This document shows positions 1 to 8,585 of a stretch of 64,000 nucleotides of DNA, one piece after another (within the stretch, counting starts at the first letter, position 1; each line of letters begins with the position of its first letter). The stretch is from the NCBI GenBank assembly GCA_963827155.1, contig CAWGZV010000002.1:1364001-1428000 (forward strand). The letters run 5' to 3'. This DNA is from UTCFX2 sp963827155 (GTDB lineage: Bacteria; Chloroflexota; Anaerolineae; Anaerolineales; UBA4823). The notes under the pieces are model-generated. The model saw only the letters and a program-made list of their open reading frames with translations. It did not search any database and was not told where the DNA came from. The translations under genes were made by a program, and so were the position numbers.

Positions 1-98
1 TCCATTAAAATCGAGCGGATCTCCGAGCCGATATCCTTGCGCATGCGCGGCGGCAGACGCTTCGCCACATCTTTTACGTACAGGTTGATCAGTTCCAT
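1..98 (-). CDS. HAAS/permease-prefix domain protein, N-terminal part only
   Basis: Reading leftwards from an ATG at 96-98, the first 32 codons begin MELINLYVKDVAKRLPPRMR and run off the window edge. This is the pattern of the HAAS or permease-prefix domain: a short helical N-terminus with paired basic residues followed by an I-GSEIRS-type helix. Such proteins are usually encoded just downstream of a PadR regulator and often carry membrane segments further on. The ribosome site AGGAGGT lies at 101-109 and overlaps the stop codon of the PadR gene, so the two genes form a tightly coupled operon. The rest of the protein is outside the window, so its effector part is unknown. Confidence 0.7.
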   Translation of the reverse strand, partial: MELINLYVKDVAKRLPPRMRKDIGSEIRSILM

Positions 99-109
99 CT
101 TCTACCTCC

Positions 110-448
110 TTACGCTTTCAGCATCGCGTCCATCATCTGGACGAGGCTCTTCCATTCGGCGATCATCGCGGGCAGCGCCTTGCGCCCCTGGCGGCTCAGG
201 ACGTAGTAGCGCCGGGGCCGGTCGCGCTCCACCCGCCAGTTGGATTCCAGCAGCCCCTGGGTCTCCAGCCGGCGCAGCAGCGGGTAGAGGGTGCCCTGGT
301 CGATCTCAAGCCCGAGCTCAGAAAGCCGCTTGAGCAGCGAATAGCCGTACTGCTCTTGCTCGAGCTGGCTGAGCGCCGCCAGGACGATCACACCGCGGCG
401 CAGCTCCAGGGTGATGTTCTCCAATTGAGATTTTTCAGTGTTTGTCAT
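110..448 (-). CDS. PadR family transcriptional regulator
   Basis: A 112-residue protein with the PadR winged-helix layout. The N-terminal helix reads LRRGVIVLAALSQLEQEQYG, then comes the family signature YSLLKRLSELGLEIDQGTLY, then a wing around PLLRRLETQGLLES followed by basic RYYVLSRQGRKAL. It is the short subfamily 1 type, with one C-terminal dimerisation helix. PadR proteins are dimeric repressors that release DNA on binding small molecules. It is the first gene of an operon with the HAAS-domain gene. Two inverted repeats sit directly upstream at 451-489, which fits autoregulation. The inducer cannot be told from sequence. Confidence 0.93.
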   Translation of the reverse strand: MTNTEKSQLENITLELRRGVIVLAALSQLEQEQYGYSLLKRLSELGLEIDQGTLYPLLRRLETQGLLESNWRVERDRPRRYYVLSRQGRKALPAMIAEWKSLVQMMDAMLKA

Positions 449-450
449 CT

Positions 451-489
451 TATACTCTATGGTAGAGTATACTGTGTATTATACAGTAT
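451..489 (-). promoter_or_regulatory. Overlapping inverted repeats, likely PadR operator
   Basis: TATACTCTA at 451-459 is matched by its perfect inverse complement TAGAGTATA at 463-471 with a 3-base spacer. A second inverted repeat, ATACTGT at 469-475 and ACAGTAT at 483-489, overlaps its end. The block starts two bases before the PadR start codon and contains TATACT/TATAAT-like hexamers on the minus strand. PadR repressors typically bind such AT-rich dyads over their own promoter, so this is probably the autoregulatory site. Binding is inferred. Confidence 0.65.
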
Positions 490-532
490 GTCAAGAGGGT
501 TAAAGTGAACAATTGTTGAAAGAAAAAGAATT

Positions 533-577
533 AACACAGAGACACCGGGGCTAATAAAAAAACACTGTCTCTCTGTT
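533..577. repeat. CACAGAG-type intergenic inverted repeat
   Basis: AACACAGAGACA at about 533-544 pairs imperfectly with TGTCTCTCTGTT at 566-577 around an A-rich loop. The same vocabulary (CACAGAGACAC / GTGTCTCTGTG) recurs between genes at 25061-25129, 27164-27258 and 30121-30255. Confidence 0.5.
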
Positions 578-593
578 TTGGATTTTTTTCGCA

Positions 594-599
594 TATAAT
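594..599 (+). promoter_or_regulatory. Possible -10 element of the lipoprotein gene
   Basis: A perfect TATAAT hexamer lies 30 bases before the start codon at 629. No good -35 box stands 16-18 bases upstream, so the promoter is only suggested. Confidence 0.35.
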
Positions 600-628
600 T
601 CCCGATGAGACCGACTGGGAGGGAAATC

Positions 629-1594
629 ATGAAGCCGCACCGCCTCATCTTCACCATCTTCTTGCTCGCACTCACCACCGGCTGCACACCCGCCGCGGCC
701 CCAACGCCGCGGGTAATCGTGGTCACCCAGGAGGTGCTGGTGACCCGCGAGCTGAGCACCCCCACCCCGGCAGTGCTGGTGGTGACCCCAACCCCGCTCC
801 CAACCCAACCGCCCGCTCCCAACGTATCCATCGAACCGCGCTCGCATGAGTGGGTGGATTTCGGCGGGCTGTGCCTGCGCCCAGACAACCTCCCATCGGG
901 CGTGCAGGTCAACCCGGACCCAGAGACGGTCCAGGCTGCCCGGGCGGAGATTGTGAAAGGCCTCTGGCGGCTGGTGGATCTTAGCGGCTCGCAAGCCGAC
1001 CTCATCCCCGGTTTTTCGACCTACGAGCGCTTCGAGCAGGGCATCCAGATGGGCACCCTGCTGCGCGGACCGCTCATCCCGGTCGGCAAACAGCCGCCCC
1101 GCAGCGACCCGTGGAGCTTCAAGCAGGCGGACCCGGTCGAGCTGTGGAAGAAAGCTCACCCGGGCGTTAAATTCGGCGGGGTTGACCTGCGGACAATCTG
1201 CCTCGAGTTCTACCCACCCTACGAGTTCGAGGCCGAAAAGAAGCTGTCCGAAAACCCGAGCTACGTGCACCTGGTCGGCGGCGTCAGCCACGCGATTTTC
1301 TATCTGGACGATGTCCTCGGCGCCCCGCGGCTGGTGATTAAGCTGTATGCAAATCCTTACCCTGGGCAGCGGGATTACAAAGTGCTGGTCGGCTTCGACC
1401 CGGCAAACACCCCCGAGCAGGACGCCCTGGCGGCGAACGAGCACCTGGGCGCGCTGGTCGCGACCCTGAATACCGTGCTGTGGGGTCCGATGGACGGCGA
1501 TGGCGAGCAGGAATTCGGCTACAATCCGCAGAACTCTGATCCCTTGCCGGTGGAGGTTTTCCAGAAAATGAGGGTATTTGTCGCGACCCCATAA
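629..1594 (+). CDS. Secreted lipoprotein of unknown function
   Basis: A 321-residue protein starting at the ATG at 629, chosen over an ATG at 605 because GGGAGG at 617-622 is correctly spaced and the signal peptide then starts properly. The signal sequence MKPHRLIFTIFLLALTTGC ends in a lipobox-like TTGC, predicting lipid attachment at the cysteine at residue 19. A stalk rich in T, P and V follows (residues about 20-70, with VVTQEVLVTREL and TPTPLPTQPP). The remaining 250 residues are a globular domain that I do not recognise. It contains no catalytic motif I can name. Threonine/proline stalks of this kind are common on Anaerolineae lipoproteins. It is transcribed divergently from the PadR operon. 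Confidence 0.8.
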   Translation: MKPHRLIFTIFLLALTTGCTPAAAPTPRVIVVTQEVLVTRELSTPTPAVLVVTPTPLPTQPPAPNVSIEPRSHEWVDFGGLCLRPDNLPSGVQVNPDPETVQAARAEIVKGLWRLVDLSGSQADLIPGFSTYERFEQGIQMGTLLRGPLIPVGKQPPRSDPWSFKQADPVELWKKAHPGVKFGGVDLRTICLEFYPPYEFEAEKKLSENPSYVHLVGGVSHAIFYLDDVLGAPRLVIKLYANPYPGQRDYKVLVGFDPANTPEQDALAANEHLGALVATLNTVLWGPMDGDGEQEFGYNPQNSDPLPVEVFQKMRVFVATP

Positions 1595-1602
1595 AATAAT
1601 CT

Positions 1603-1670
1603 AACGCGAAGGCGCAAAGACCGCAAAGGGTTTCAAAATAATCTTGGCGTGCTTCGCGTCTTTGCGCTGA
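1603..1670. repeat. GCGAAG-type intergenic inverted repeat
   Basis: Left part CGCGAAGGCGCAAAGACCGC at 1604-1623 and right part GCTTCGCGTCTTTGCGC at 1651-1667 are imperfect inverse complements. The element lies just after the lipoprotein stop and could act as a transcription end. Similar elements lie at 35865-36033 and 37661-37783. Confidence 0.5.
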
Positions 1671-1701
1671 TAATCCTTAGCACCTTAAATCCTCACCTCC
1701 A

Positions 1702-2297
1702 ATGAAGAACCTTAAGCCCTCAAAACTCACCGTCCAATTCCTGCCTGGCGCTCAACCAGACGGACCGATTCTGCCGCGCCGCTACACGCTGACGCATTCC
1801 GATTCCACTGGCGAGCTCCTGCTCTCGATCGGGCTGGAGTTCAACCGCCCCCAAATCAGCGGCTGGTACACCCGCCTGATGCGCGACGAGGTGCTGGCGG
1901 AATGGATAGACAGCTCCAAAGGCGCCCCTCCCCGCCTCGGAAATCCTGGAGAGATCTCTCCTGCCCCTGGCGAACCGGCGTCAATTGAAACAGCGCTGGA
2001 TCAAAAAACCTCCGAGAACCTGCGCGACGCCAAGACCTTACCGCAATACGCACTGCACCTGTATTGCCATGTCAGCGGCGGGCTGGTCTTCGGGGGGCGC
2101 GCTATCGCGATGCCGTCTTCCACCAGCACCTGCCGCTGGTGATCGAGTGCCTCCGTTATGGAGACCGCCTGCTGGTCGCCGAATACCCATTCCTCGCAGC
2201 AGCGCCTGTTGTAGTAAATTTTCAGGCTCGCCAGCCCGGCCTGAACCGCCTCGAGGCCATCGGGCGCTTTGAGGATTTCGCCTGGCTCCCTCTATGA
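1702..2297 (+). CDS. StayGreen (SGR) family protein, probable Mg-dechelatase, frameshifted
   Basis: The first frame (1702 to about 2095) and the second (about 2096 to 2297) join into one protein of about 198 residues of the StayGreen family. Family landmarks are the early YTLTHSDSTGELLLSIG, WYTRLMRDEVLAEW, a cysteine-containing LHLYCHVSGG, and after the break VFHQHLPLVIECLRYGDRLL and VVVNFQARQPGL. Plant SGR removes Mg from chlorophyll a. Bacterial homologues, including ones from Anaerolineae, have been reported to have dechelating activity, although the hosts make no chlorophyll. The break is at a run of six G at 2092-2097: one more G restores the frame exactly. About 40 residues between the two conserved halves look like a lineage-specific insert. 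It stands alone between a lipoprotein and a repeat protein, so context gives no substrate. Confidence 0.82.
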
Positions 2298-2491
2298 GTA
2301 TGTATTCATATTCGTCCGGTCTGATGTATTATGATATATTCGATGAAGTTTAGCTTATTTGGTTCGAAACCAGCGGAAATTGGGATTTTGCAAGCTGGGA
2401 GGCTGGTTTCTACTTGCGATGGGCGGGAAATTGTTATTAGCCTGCTGACTTCCCAAGCGTTCTGATCATAACCGAGCCGAATTTCTTTAAG

Positions 2492-2509
2492 CCGGCTTGT
2501 TAAAGCCGG
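2492..2509. other. Small hairpin upstream of the repeat-protein gene
   Basis: CCGGCTT at 2492-2498 and AAGCCGG at 2503-2509 form a perfect 7-base stem about 40 bases before the start at 2551. The surrounding 2298-2540 stretch holds no convincing gene. It may be leader structure for the next gene or the end of the previous transcript. Confidence 0.35.
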
Positions 2510-2550
2510 TGTCCTCAAGATTTCAGTCATAAGTTATAAAGGAGTTCTCT

Positions 2551-3207
2551 TTGTTCAAGAATCGATTTGCCCGAATATTTGCCATCGCGATCATGATCGT
2601 GTTAGCCGTCCTGGTAGTGAGAGCCATGGGACCCCAAGCCCGCGCCGTGAGCCCGAATACCGCTCCGGTTGGGTCTGGCGACCTGAGGCTGTATGAATCA
2701 AGCCAGGATAAGAACGGAGCATCCCTGCTCCCGCCGATGTCCGCCTGGCCGGTACGCCACCAGGCCCTGGCCGTCACTGCCCTTTCTAGCGGCGGCCTCT
2801 CGCAGACCGCATTGATCGCCTGGGCAGCCCGCTACCAGGGACAGGCTGAGGCCAATAATGCTGGGCAGTCTCAGAATACTGCCGCAGCCTGGTTCGCCCG
2901 GACCGATGCCTACAACTCGCAGCGCGCTCTCGACGCCTGGGCAGCTCGCTACCAGGGACAGGCTGAGGCCAATAATGCTGGGCTGTCTCAGAATACTGCC
3001 GCAGCCTGGTTCGCCCGGACCAATGCCTACAACTCGCAGCGCGCTCTCGACGCCTGGGCGGCCCACTACCAGGGACAGGCGGATGCGCTCCTCGGCAGCG
3101 GCGGCCTCTCGCAAGCAGCGATGACCGCCTGGGGTGCCCGCTATCAGGGCCAGGCTGAGGCGCTCGCAAACCTCGCCGTGGTCGATTTTCACTACAGCGG
3201 GCGATAA
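2551..3207 (+). CDS. Secreted 39-residue-repeat protein, unknown function
   Basis: A 218-residue protein starting at a TTG codon, with AAGGAG at 2539-2544 as ribosome site. Residues 1-35 are a signal peptide or membrane anchor (MFKNRFARIF then IAIMIVLAVLVV). The body is built from a repeat with the core AWAARYQGQAEANNAG, then SQNTAAAWFART, then AYNSQRALD. At DNA level two near-identical 117-bp units lie at 2821-2937 and 2938-3054, with degenerate partial units on either side. The repeats are rich in A, Q, Y and W, spaced like amphipathic helices. I do not recognise the family. The high DNA identity between units points to recent expansion. Two hairpins follow, the second a good terminator. 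Confidence 0.72.
   Translation: MFKNRFARIFAIAIMIVLAVLVVRAMGPQARAVSPNTAPVGSGDLRLYESSQDKNGASLLPPMSAWPVRHQALAVTALSSGGLSQTALIAWAARYQGQAEANNAGQSQNTAAAWFARTDAYNSQRALDAWAARYQGQAEANNAGLSQNTAAAWFARTNAYNSQRALDAWAAHYQGQADALLGSGGLSQAAMTAWGARYQGQAEALANLAVVDFHYSGR
2821..3054 (+). repeat. Two tandem 117-bp coding repeats
   Basis: Unit 1 (2821-2937) and unit 2 (2938-3054) differ by only a few bases. They encode the same 39 residues with minor changes (D/N, Q/L). A third, partial and diverged unit starts at 3055. Confidence 0.85.
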
Positions 3208-3225
3208 GCTCCTGCCGCAGCGCCC

Positions 3226-3257
3226 CACTCAGGTAGGGTCGGAATGACCCCTGAGTG
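3226..3257. other. Hairpin after the repeat-protein gene
   Basis: CACTCAGG at 3226 pairs with CCTGAGTG ending at 3257, with an inner GGGTC/GACCC stem around GGAAT. It lies about 20 bases after the stop codon. There is no T-tract, so it may be an mRNA end-stabilising structure upstream of the true terminator. Confidence 0.5.
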
Positions 3258-3283
3258 AGGCTCGATCCATCCCCTGCTCGATG

Positions 3284-3320
3284 AAGGCGACCGTCCAGCC
3301 AGAATGACGGTCGCCTTTTT
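3284..3320 (+). terminator. Rho-independent terminator
   Basis: AAGGCGACCGTC at 3284-3295 pairs perfectly with GACGGTCGCCTT at 3306-3317 around a 10-base loop, and T residues run to 3320. It ends the repeat-protein transcript and insulates the TetR cassette that begins about 50 bases later. Confidence 0.85.
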
Positions 3321-3371
3321 GTTAACCGCAAAAATCTCCCTTACCGGCATCCGGGAACATAAAATTAACCC

Positions 3372-3423
3372 TTGACAAGCGACCGCTGGTCGCTTAGAAT
3401 TATAGCGACCGATAGTCGCTATA
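3372..3423 (+). promoter_or_regulatory. Promoter with two TetR operator palindromes
   Basis: TTGACA at 3372-3377 and TAGAAT at 3395-3400 are separated by 17 bases. The first palindrome, AAGCGACC (3377-3384) with GGTCGCTT (3388-3395), fills the spacer between the boxes. The second, TATAGCGAC (3401-3409) with GTCGCTATA (3415-3423), covers the expected start of transcription. Both share the half-site AGCGAC. This is a classical autorepression layout for the TetR gene that starts at 3436 and, through it, the cassette. Confidence 0.8.
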
Positions 3424-3435
3424 AAGGAGCTCAGC

Positions 3436-4030
3436 ATGCCAAAAGGGATCCCCCTCACCGATGAAGAACAGCAGCGCCGTCGAAAAGAGATTTTCGAGGC
3501 CTCCCTCCATCTTTTCCTCGAGAAAGGCTTCAACGAGACTTCAATGCGCGAAATTGCAGAAGCGGCCGGCGTGGGCAAGTCGACCCTCTACGACTACTAC
3601 AAGACCAAGGACGAGATCCTGGTCTCCTACTTCCAATCGCAGATCGAGCGGCTCACCAGCCGGGCGGCGGAGATCATCCGCCAGGAACTCGAGCAGGTCC
3701 GAAAAGCTGCGCAAGATCGTGCAGATGCACCTGGGCTTCCTGGTGGAGAACAAACTGGAATTCGAGCGGCTCAACATCGAAGCCCAGCGCCTGCCGGCCG
3801 AAAGCCAGGCGCAAATCCAGCTCAAACGCCACGCCTACCAGGACATGATCCGACCCCTGATCGAGGAAGGCATTCGCCAGGGTGAATTCCGGCCGGTAAA
3901 CCCGCTGCTCGCCGCCCGCACCCTCTTCTCGCTGCTCTCGATCACAGTCTTCACCTCCCGCCCCACCGGCACGCCCGAGGAGATGATGGATGAAGCCCTG
4001 GGAATCTTTTTCAAAGGAATAATAAAATGA
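3436..4030 (+). CDS. TetR/AcrR family regulator, frameshifted
   Basis: About 197 residues when two frames are joined. Residues 1-65 form the TetR DNA-binding domain: RRRKEIFEASLHLFLEKGFN, then TSMREIAEAAGVGKSTLYDY and YKTKDEIL. The ligand domain begins at IERLTSRAAEIIRQELEQ, breaks near 3695-3702, and continues in another frame as SEKLRKIVQMHLGFLVENKL through EGIRQGEFRPVNPLLAARTL to FFKGIIK. Removing one base near 3698 restores it. Its stop overlaps the next start codon (ATGA at 4027-4030), so it is translationally coupled to the phosphotransferase-like gene. Two operators directly upstream indicate that it represses itself and the cassette. The inducer is presumably a compound handled by the downstream enzyme or exporter; that is inference. 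Confidence 0.88.
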
Positions 4031-6640
4031 AACCATTTATCCTGCCGCTCGATGACCCACGAGCCGACCTGATGCTGACCGGAGGGAAGGGGAGCTCTCT
4101 GGCAAAGCTCAAGCAAGCCGGCTTCTCCGTGCCCGACGGATTCCACATCACGACTGAGGCTTACAGCTTCTTTGTCGAGGCCAACAGCCTGCAGGCGGGG
4201 ATCCGCCTCTCCCTGGATGCCCACGACCTGGAGCATCCGGCTGAGCTCGAGAAAGCCTCCGCCGCGATCGGCGAGCTTTTCACTCAGGCGAAGATACCCC
4301 GCCGAGCTTGCTTCCGCCATCCTGGAGGCCTACAACCTCCTCCCCGGCGAGGATCTGGCGGTGGCGGTGCGCTCATCCGCCACCGCCGAAGACCTGCCCC
4401 AGGCTTCCTTCGCCGGGCAGCAGGAAACCTACCTGAACGTGCGCGGGTCAGACCAGCTGCTCGCAGCCGTCCAAAAATGCTGGGCGTCGCTGTGGACCGC
4501 TCGGGCGATCGGCTATCGCCGCCGCCAGGGCATCTCGCCAGAGAGCGTCGCCCTGGGGATCGTGGTGCAGCTGCTCGTCGAGGCCGAATCCGCCGGGATC
4601 CTGTTCACGATCAATCCGCTCAACGGGCGGCGAGACGAGCTCGTGATCAATGCTGCCTGGGGGCTGGGCGAAGCTGTGGTCGGCGGGCTGGTAACCCCCG
4701 ATACGCTGGCGCTCAGCAAGCCCGATGGCCGCCTGCTGCGCCGCGAGACCGCCCAAAAGCTGGTGATGACCGCCCGGGGCGGGGACGGCACTGTCGAGCA
4801 GCCCGTCCCGCTGCCCCTGCAGAACCTCCCCGTGCTGAGCGACGAGCAGGCTTCGGAGCTGGCGCTGATCGGGATGCAGATCGAAGCGCTTTACGAGGCG
4901 CCGGTGGATGTCGAATGGGCGCTGCGGGACGGAAAATTCACCGTCCTGCAGGCCCGTCCGGTGACCGCCCTGCCAGAGCCGCCGATCGAATGGAAGCTGC
5001 CGCACCCGAAGGGGATTTACATGCGCACCAGCGTCGCCGACCTGATGCCGCTGCCGCTCAGCCCACTCTATGCAACCCTCGGCATCCCGGCGCTGACAGA
5101 ACAGATGTTTTCGCTGGGGAGCGACCTGACCAGGATGAGACCGATGATCGCGGCAGACTACCTTACCGCCATCAACCAGTACGCCTACATGAACGCCCAT
5201 TTTCCGCCCGGCAGCTGGCGCTGGATCCTGTTCGGACTGCTGCCGGCCTACCCCCGGCTGCTGCGGGTCACGCTCTGGCGGGACCGGTTCCACCCGGAGT
5301 ACCAGGCTTTCGTCAGCAGCAAGGGCGAGATTGCCGCCGAGAGCCTGTCTCCGCGTGCGCTGTGGGCCGCCGTGCAGGAGTTTGTAGGGGCTTCCGCCCA
5401 CTACATCATCGGGCTGATGTTCGCCACGATGGGCGCCTCGGCCGGCTCCGAAGGTCTGCTGACCCGGTTTTACGACAGGCTGATTAAACGAACCGGCGAC
5501 CCGGACGCCACCGTCCTCGTGATGGGCTGGGACAACATCCCAATCCGGGCAGAAAAGTCGCTCTACGACCTGGCAGCCTGGGTGAAAACGGAGCCAGGGC
5601 TGGCAAAGACGATCCAGGAAACCCCTTCGGAGATTCTGGCGGTGCGCCTCACGTCCCAGCCTGATCCGGAAGCCGAAGGTGAAGCCGGGCCGGAAGGCTG
5701 GGAAGAGTTCGCTCGGCGCTTTAAAACCCACCAGGACCAGTTCGGGCACATCGTCTTCCAGCTCGATTTCGCCGAGCCGCTTCCGCGCGAACACCCCGAG
5801 ATGCTGCTCGAGACGATCAAGATGTACCTGCGCGGGCAAGGCGCCGATCCGTATGAGCGCCAAAAATCAAACGAAAATCGGCGCATCCAGGCGGGCGAAG
5901 GCGCACTGAAGAGAACAAAAGGGCTCAAACGCTGGATATTCAAAAAAATGCTGCACTGGGGCCAATCTTTGGCTGAAGTGCGCGAGGACGCCCTGGCAGA
6001 GATCGGGCTGGCGTATCCTCAGACCCGGTCCCTGCTGCTCGAGCTGGGCAGCCGGCTGGCAGGCGCAGACGCGATCGGCGAGGCTAGCGATATCTTCATG
6101 CTCGAGAAAGATGAGATCGAGAGCTGCGTCGCGAGGCTGGAGAGAGGTGAAACCTTAGACGATCTGAAGGGAAAGGTGGCGGAACGCCAGGCCTGGATCC
6201 GCCGGCTGACCGGCCTGACACCTCCCGCGATGCTGCCGCCCAAGAAGCGCGTCATGGGGATCAAGACCGATATGTTTCTCGCTCAGAACGAGGCTGAACA
6301 GACCGGCGACCTGCTTAAAGGTACCGCAGCCAGCGCCGGGAAGATCACCGCCCCGGCCTGCGTGCTGCGCAGCACCGACGACTTCGACCGGATGCGTTCC
6401 GGCGATGTGCTGGTTGCCGGCACGACCACGCCCGCCTGGACTCCGCTTTTTGCGATGGCGTCGGCGGTCGTCACCGATATCGGCGGTCCGCTCAGCCACG
6501 GCAGCATCATCGCCCGGGAATACGGCATCCCGGCTGTGATGGGCACCGGCGTCGCCACCAGGCGCATCCAAAACGGGCAGCTCATCACCGTAGACGGTGA
6601 CGCCGGCACGGTAGAGATTTTAACCGAACAGGCTGGATGA
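4027..6640 (+). CDS. PEP-utilising-domain enzyme, rifampin-phosphotransferase type, frameshifted
   Basis: About 870 residues after joining two frames. The N-terminal PPDK ATP-grasp domain (residues 1 to about 320) has GGKGSSLAKLKQAGFSVPDG, VRSSATAEDLPQASFAGQQ, INPLNGRRDELVINAAWGLG and VEWALRDGKFTVLQARPV. A long middle substrate region follows. The swivelling phospho-histidine domain is at the very C-terminus, with TDIGGPLSHGSIIAREYGIP and the likely catalytic His near residue 824. PEP synthase has a TIM barrel after the swivel domain, which is absent here. The order ATP-grasp, substrate domain, swivel, and the total length, match rifampin phosphotransferases. These enzymes split ATP and phosphorylate the antibiotic. 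The break is at four C at 4297-4300: one base too many. Context (TetR before, MFS after) favours detoxification, but the true substrate is unknown. Confidence 0.85.
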
Positions 6641-6707
6641 ACAATTCATGCTGAGTTTCTGAAGCAAATCGTCTCAAGCTGAGCTTCTCAAAAATTAGGG
6701 TGTGAAA

Positions 6708-7954
6708 ATGAACGCCTCAAAACGAAGCCTGTATATCCTGACCTTTGTCTTGTTCGTGGTGATGCTGGGGTACGGGATCATCCTCCCGATCCTGCCGTTT
6801 TATATCGAAAACATGGGCGCTGGCGGCACAGAGCTGGGACTGCTGGTGGCGAGCTACGCCTTGATGCGCCTGATCTGCGGTCCAATCTGGGGCAGCCTTT
6901 CGGACCGGATCGGGCGCAAACCGGTCTTGATCGTCGGGATCCTGGGGTATGCCGTGACGATGGTCTGGTTTGGGCTGGCAGCCCAGCTCTGGATGCTCTT
7001 TGCCGCCCGGATCCTGTCGGGGATCCTTTCCTCCGCCACCGCGCCGACGACAATGGCTTATATCAGCGACAGCACGCCGGAGGAGGGGCGCGGGGCGGGG
7101 ATGGGCTTGTTAGGGGCGGCGGGCGGGATCGGCACGATCATGGGCCCGGTATTTGCCGGGTTTCTGGCCCAAAAATCCCTCTCGACCCCCTTCTTCGCCG
7201 CGGCGGGGTTGTCCCTCCTGTCGCTGCTGCTGGCGCTGGTATTCCTCCCCGAAATCGCTGCCGAAAGACGCTCGCCAGAAGGCGATCTCCGGGCGGGGAA
7301 TTTTGAAATTATCGCTCGGTCCTGCATTCTGAAGGCGGGTCGGTTCGGGTGCTGCTCATCTTGACGTTCATCAGCACCTGCGGGCTGATGATCTTCACCG
7401 CCGTCTTCGGGCTGTATGCCCTGCAGCGCTTCAGCTACGGGCCTCAAGAAGTGGGGGTGGCGCTGATGGTCTTAGGGCTGGCTTCGGCGCTGTCTCAAGC
7501 AGGTCTGGCCGGGCCGCTCACCCGCCGCTGGGGCGAGCAGGCAGTCGTCCCGGCGAGCTTCCTGGCATCCTGCGCCGGTTTTATGCTGATGCTGCTGGCG
7601 AACACCTATCTCACGATCCTGATCGCCACTGGTCTCTTTGGATTAACCAGCGCCCTTCAGATCCCGGCGCTGACCTCGCTGACCTCAAAACGCACCACCG
7701 CCCCACAGGGCGCCACAATGGGCATCAGCAACTCCTTTATCAGCCTGGGGCGCATCTTCGGACCGCTGTTCGCCGGAGCCAGCTTCGACCTCAACCCGAT
7801 GCTGGCTTACCTCGGCGGTGCGGCGACCATGCTGGCTGGTTTCTTTGTCTGCCTGCTCGCCCTTGGAAGCCTCCCCCGCCCCACCGCGATCAAAGATCGT
7901 AGGGGGGTGATTGGTCGTAGGTGTTGCAAACCACCATCCCCGCGGCGGGGGTGA
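6708..7954 (+). CDS. MFS drug exporter, frameshifted, tail overruns into REP array
   Basis: A 12-helix major facilitator protein of about 400 residues. The start is ATG 6708, six bases inside a possible GTG start at 6702. The N-half holds the loop 2-3 signature GPIWGSLSDRIGRKP and YISDSTPEEGRGAGMGLLGA, typical of the TetA/drug:H+ antiporter group. The C-half continues in another frame with VLLILTFISTCGLMIFTAVF and YGPQEVGVALMVLGLASAL. The frame break lies near 7315-7330. The last natural residues appear to be about LGSLPRPTAIKDR. After them the frame reads some 18 residues (beginning RGVIGRRCC) of the REP array before it finds a stop, so the original stop seems lost. It is the last gene of the TetR cassette and probably exports the same class of compound. 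Confidence 0.85.
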
Positions 7955-8485
7955 TTGGTCGTAGGGTGCGTTGCAAACGCACCATCCCCGCGGCGGGGTG
8001 ATTGGTCGTAGGGTGCGTTGCAAACGCACCATCCCCGCGGCGGGGGGTGATTGGTCGTAGGGTGCGTTGCAAACCCACCATCCCCGCGGCGGGGGGTGAT
8101 TGGTCGTAGGGTGCGTTGCAAACGCCACCATCCCCGCGGCTGGGGGTGATTGGTCGTAGGGTGCGTTGCAAACCCACCATCCCCGCGGCGGGGGATGATT
8201 GGTCGTAGGGTGCGTTGCAAACGCACCATCCCCGCGGGCGGACGTGGGGGTGATTGGTCGTAGGGTGCGTTGCAAACCCACCATCCCCGCGGGCTCGGGG
8301 GGTGATTGGTCGTAGGGTGCGTTGCAAACGCACCATCCCCGCGGCGGGGGTGATTGGTCGTAGGGTGCGTTGCAAACCCACCATCCCCGCGGCGGGGGTG
8401 ATTGGTCGTAGGGTGCGTTGCAAACGCACCATCCCCGCGGCGGGGGGTGATTGGTCGTAGGGTGCGTTGCAAACGCACCATGCTA
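7894..8485. repeat. REP array, 12 tandem copies of a 44-54 bp unit
   Basis: Twelve copies of TGATTGGTCGTAGG begin near 7908, 7952, 7999, 8048, 8098, 8148, 8197, 8251, 8303, 8351, 8399 and 8448. Each unit carries GTAG followed by the hairpin GGTGCGTT-GCA-AACGCACC (or a variant reading AACCCACC), then a second hairpin CCCCGC-G-GCGGGG. The units abut one another with no unique spacers, so it is not a CRISPR. The GTAG-headed hairpin is identical to the one in the REPINs beside the RAYT gene at 32.9 kb. Unit length varies mostly in the G-run and in the second hairpin. Confidence 0.9.
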
Positions 8486-8585
8486 GCGGCGGTGCACAAT
8501 CTGGGGCTTGTGCGCGGATGCTGGGAGAAATCTCTGTGCTCTCTTTGGCTCTGCGGCTCTGTGGTGAAAGCTCTATAATATCATC

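Noticed and set aside
2306..2530. Minus-strand gene of 74 codons
   Set aside because: No motif or ribosome site; it covers the hairpin at 2492-2509.
4448..5863. Long minus-strand reading across the phosphotransferase-like gene
   Set aside because: It is the complement of a well supported gene; the peptide is rich in H, R, Q and D with no family motif.
4027..6640. Annotation as PEP synthase
   Set aside because: The TIM-barrel PEP domain after the swivel domain is missing; the swivel domain is C-terminal as in rifampin phosphotransferases.
7894..8485. CRISPR array
   Set aside because: Units touch each other and vary only in G-runs and hairpins; there are no unique spacers and no cas genes in the window.
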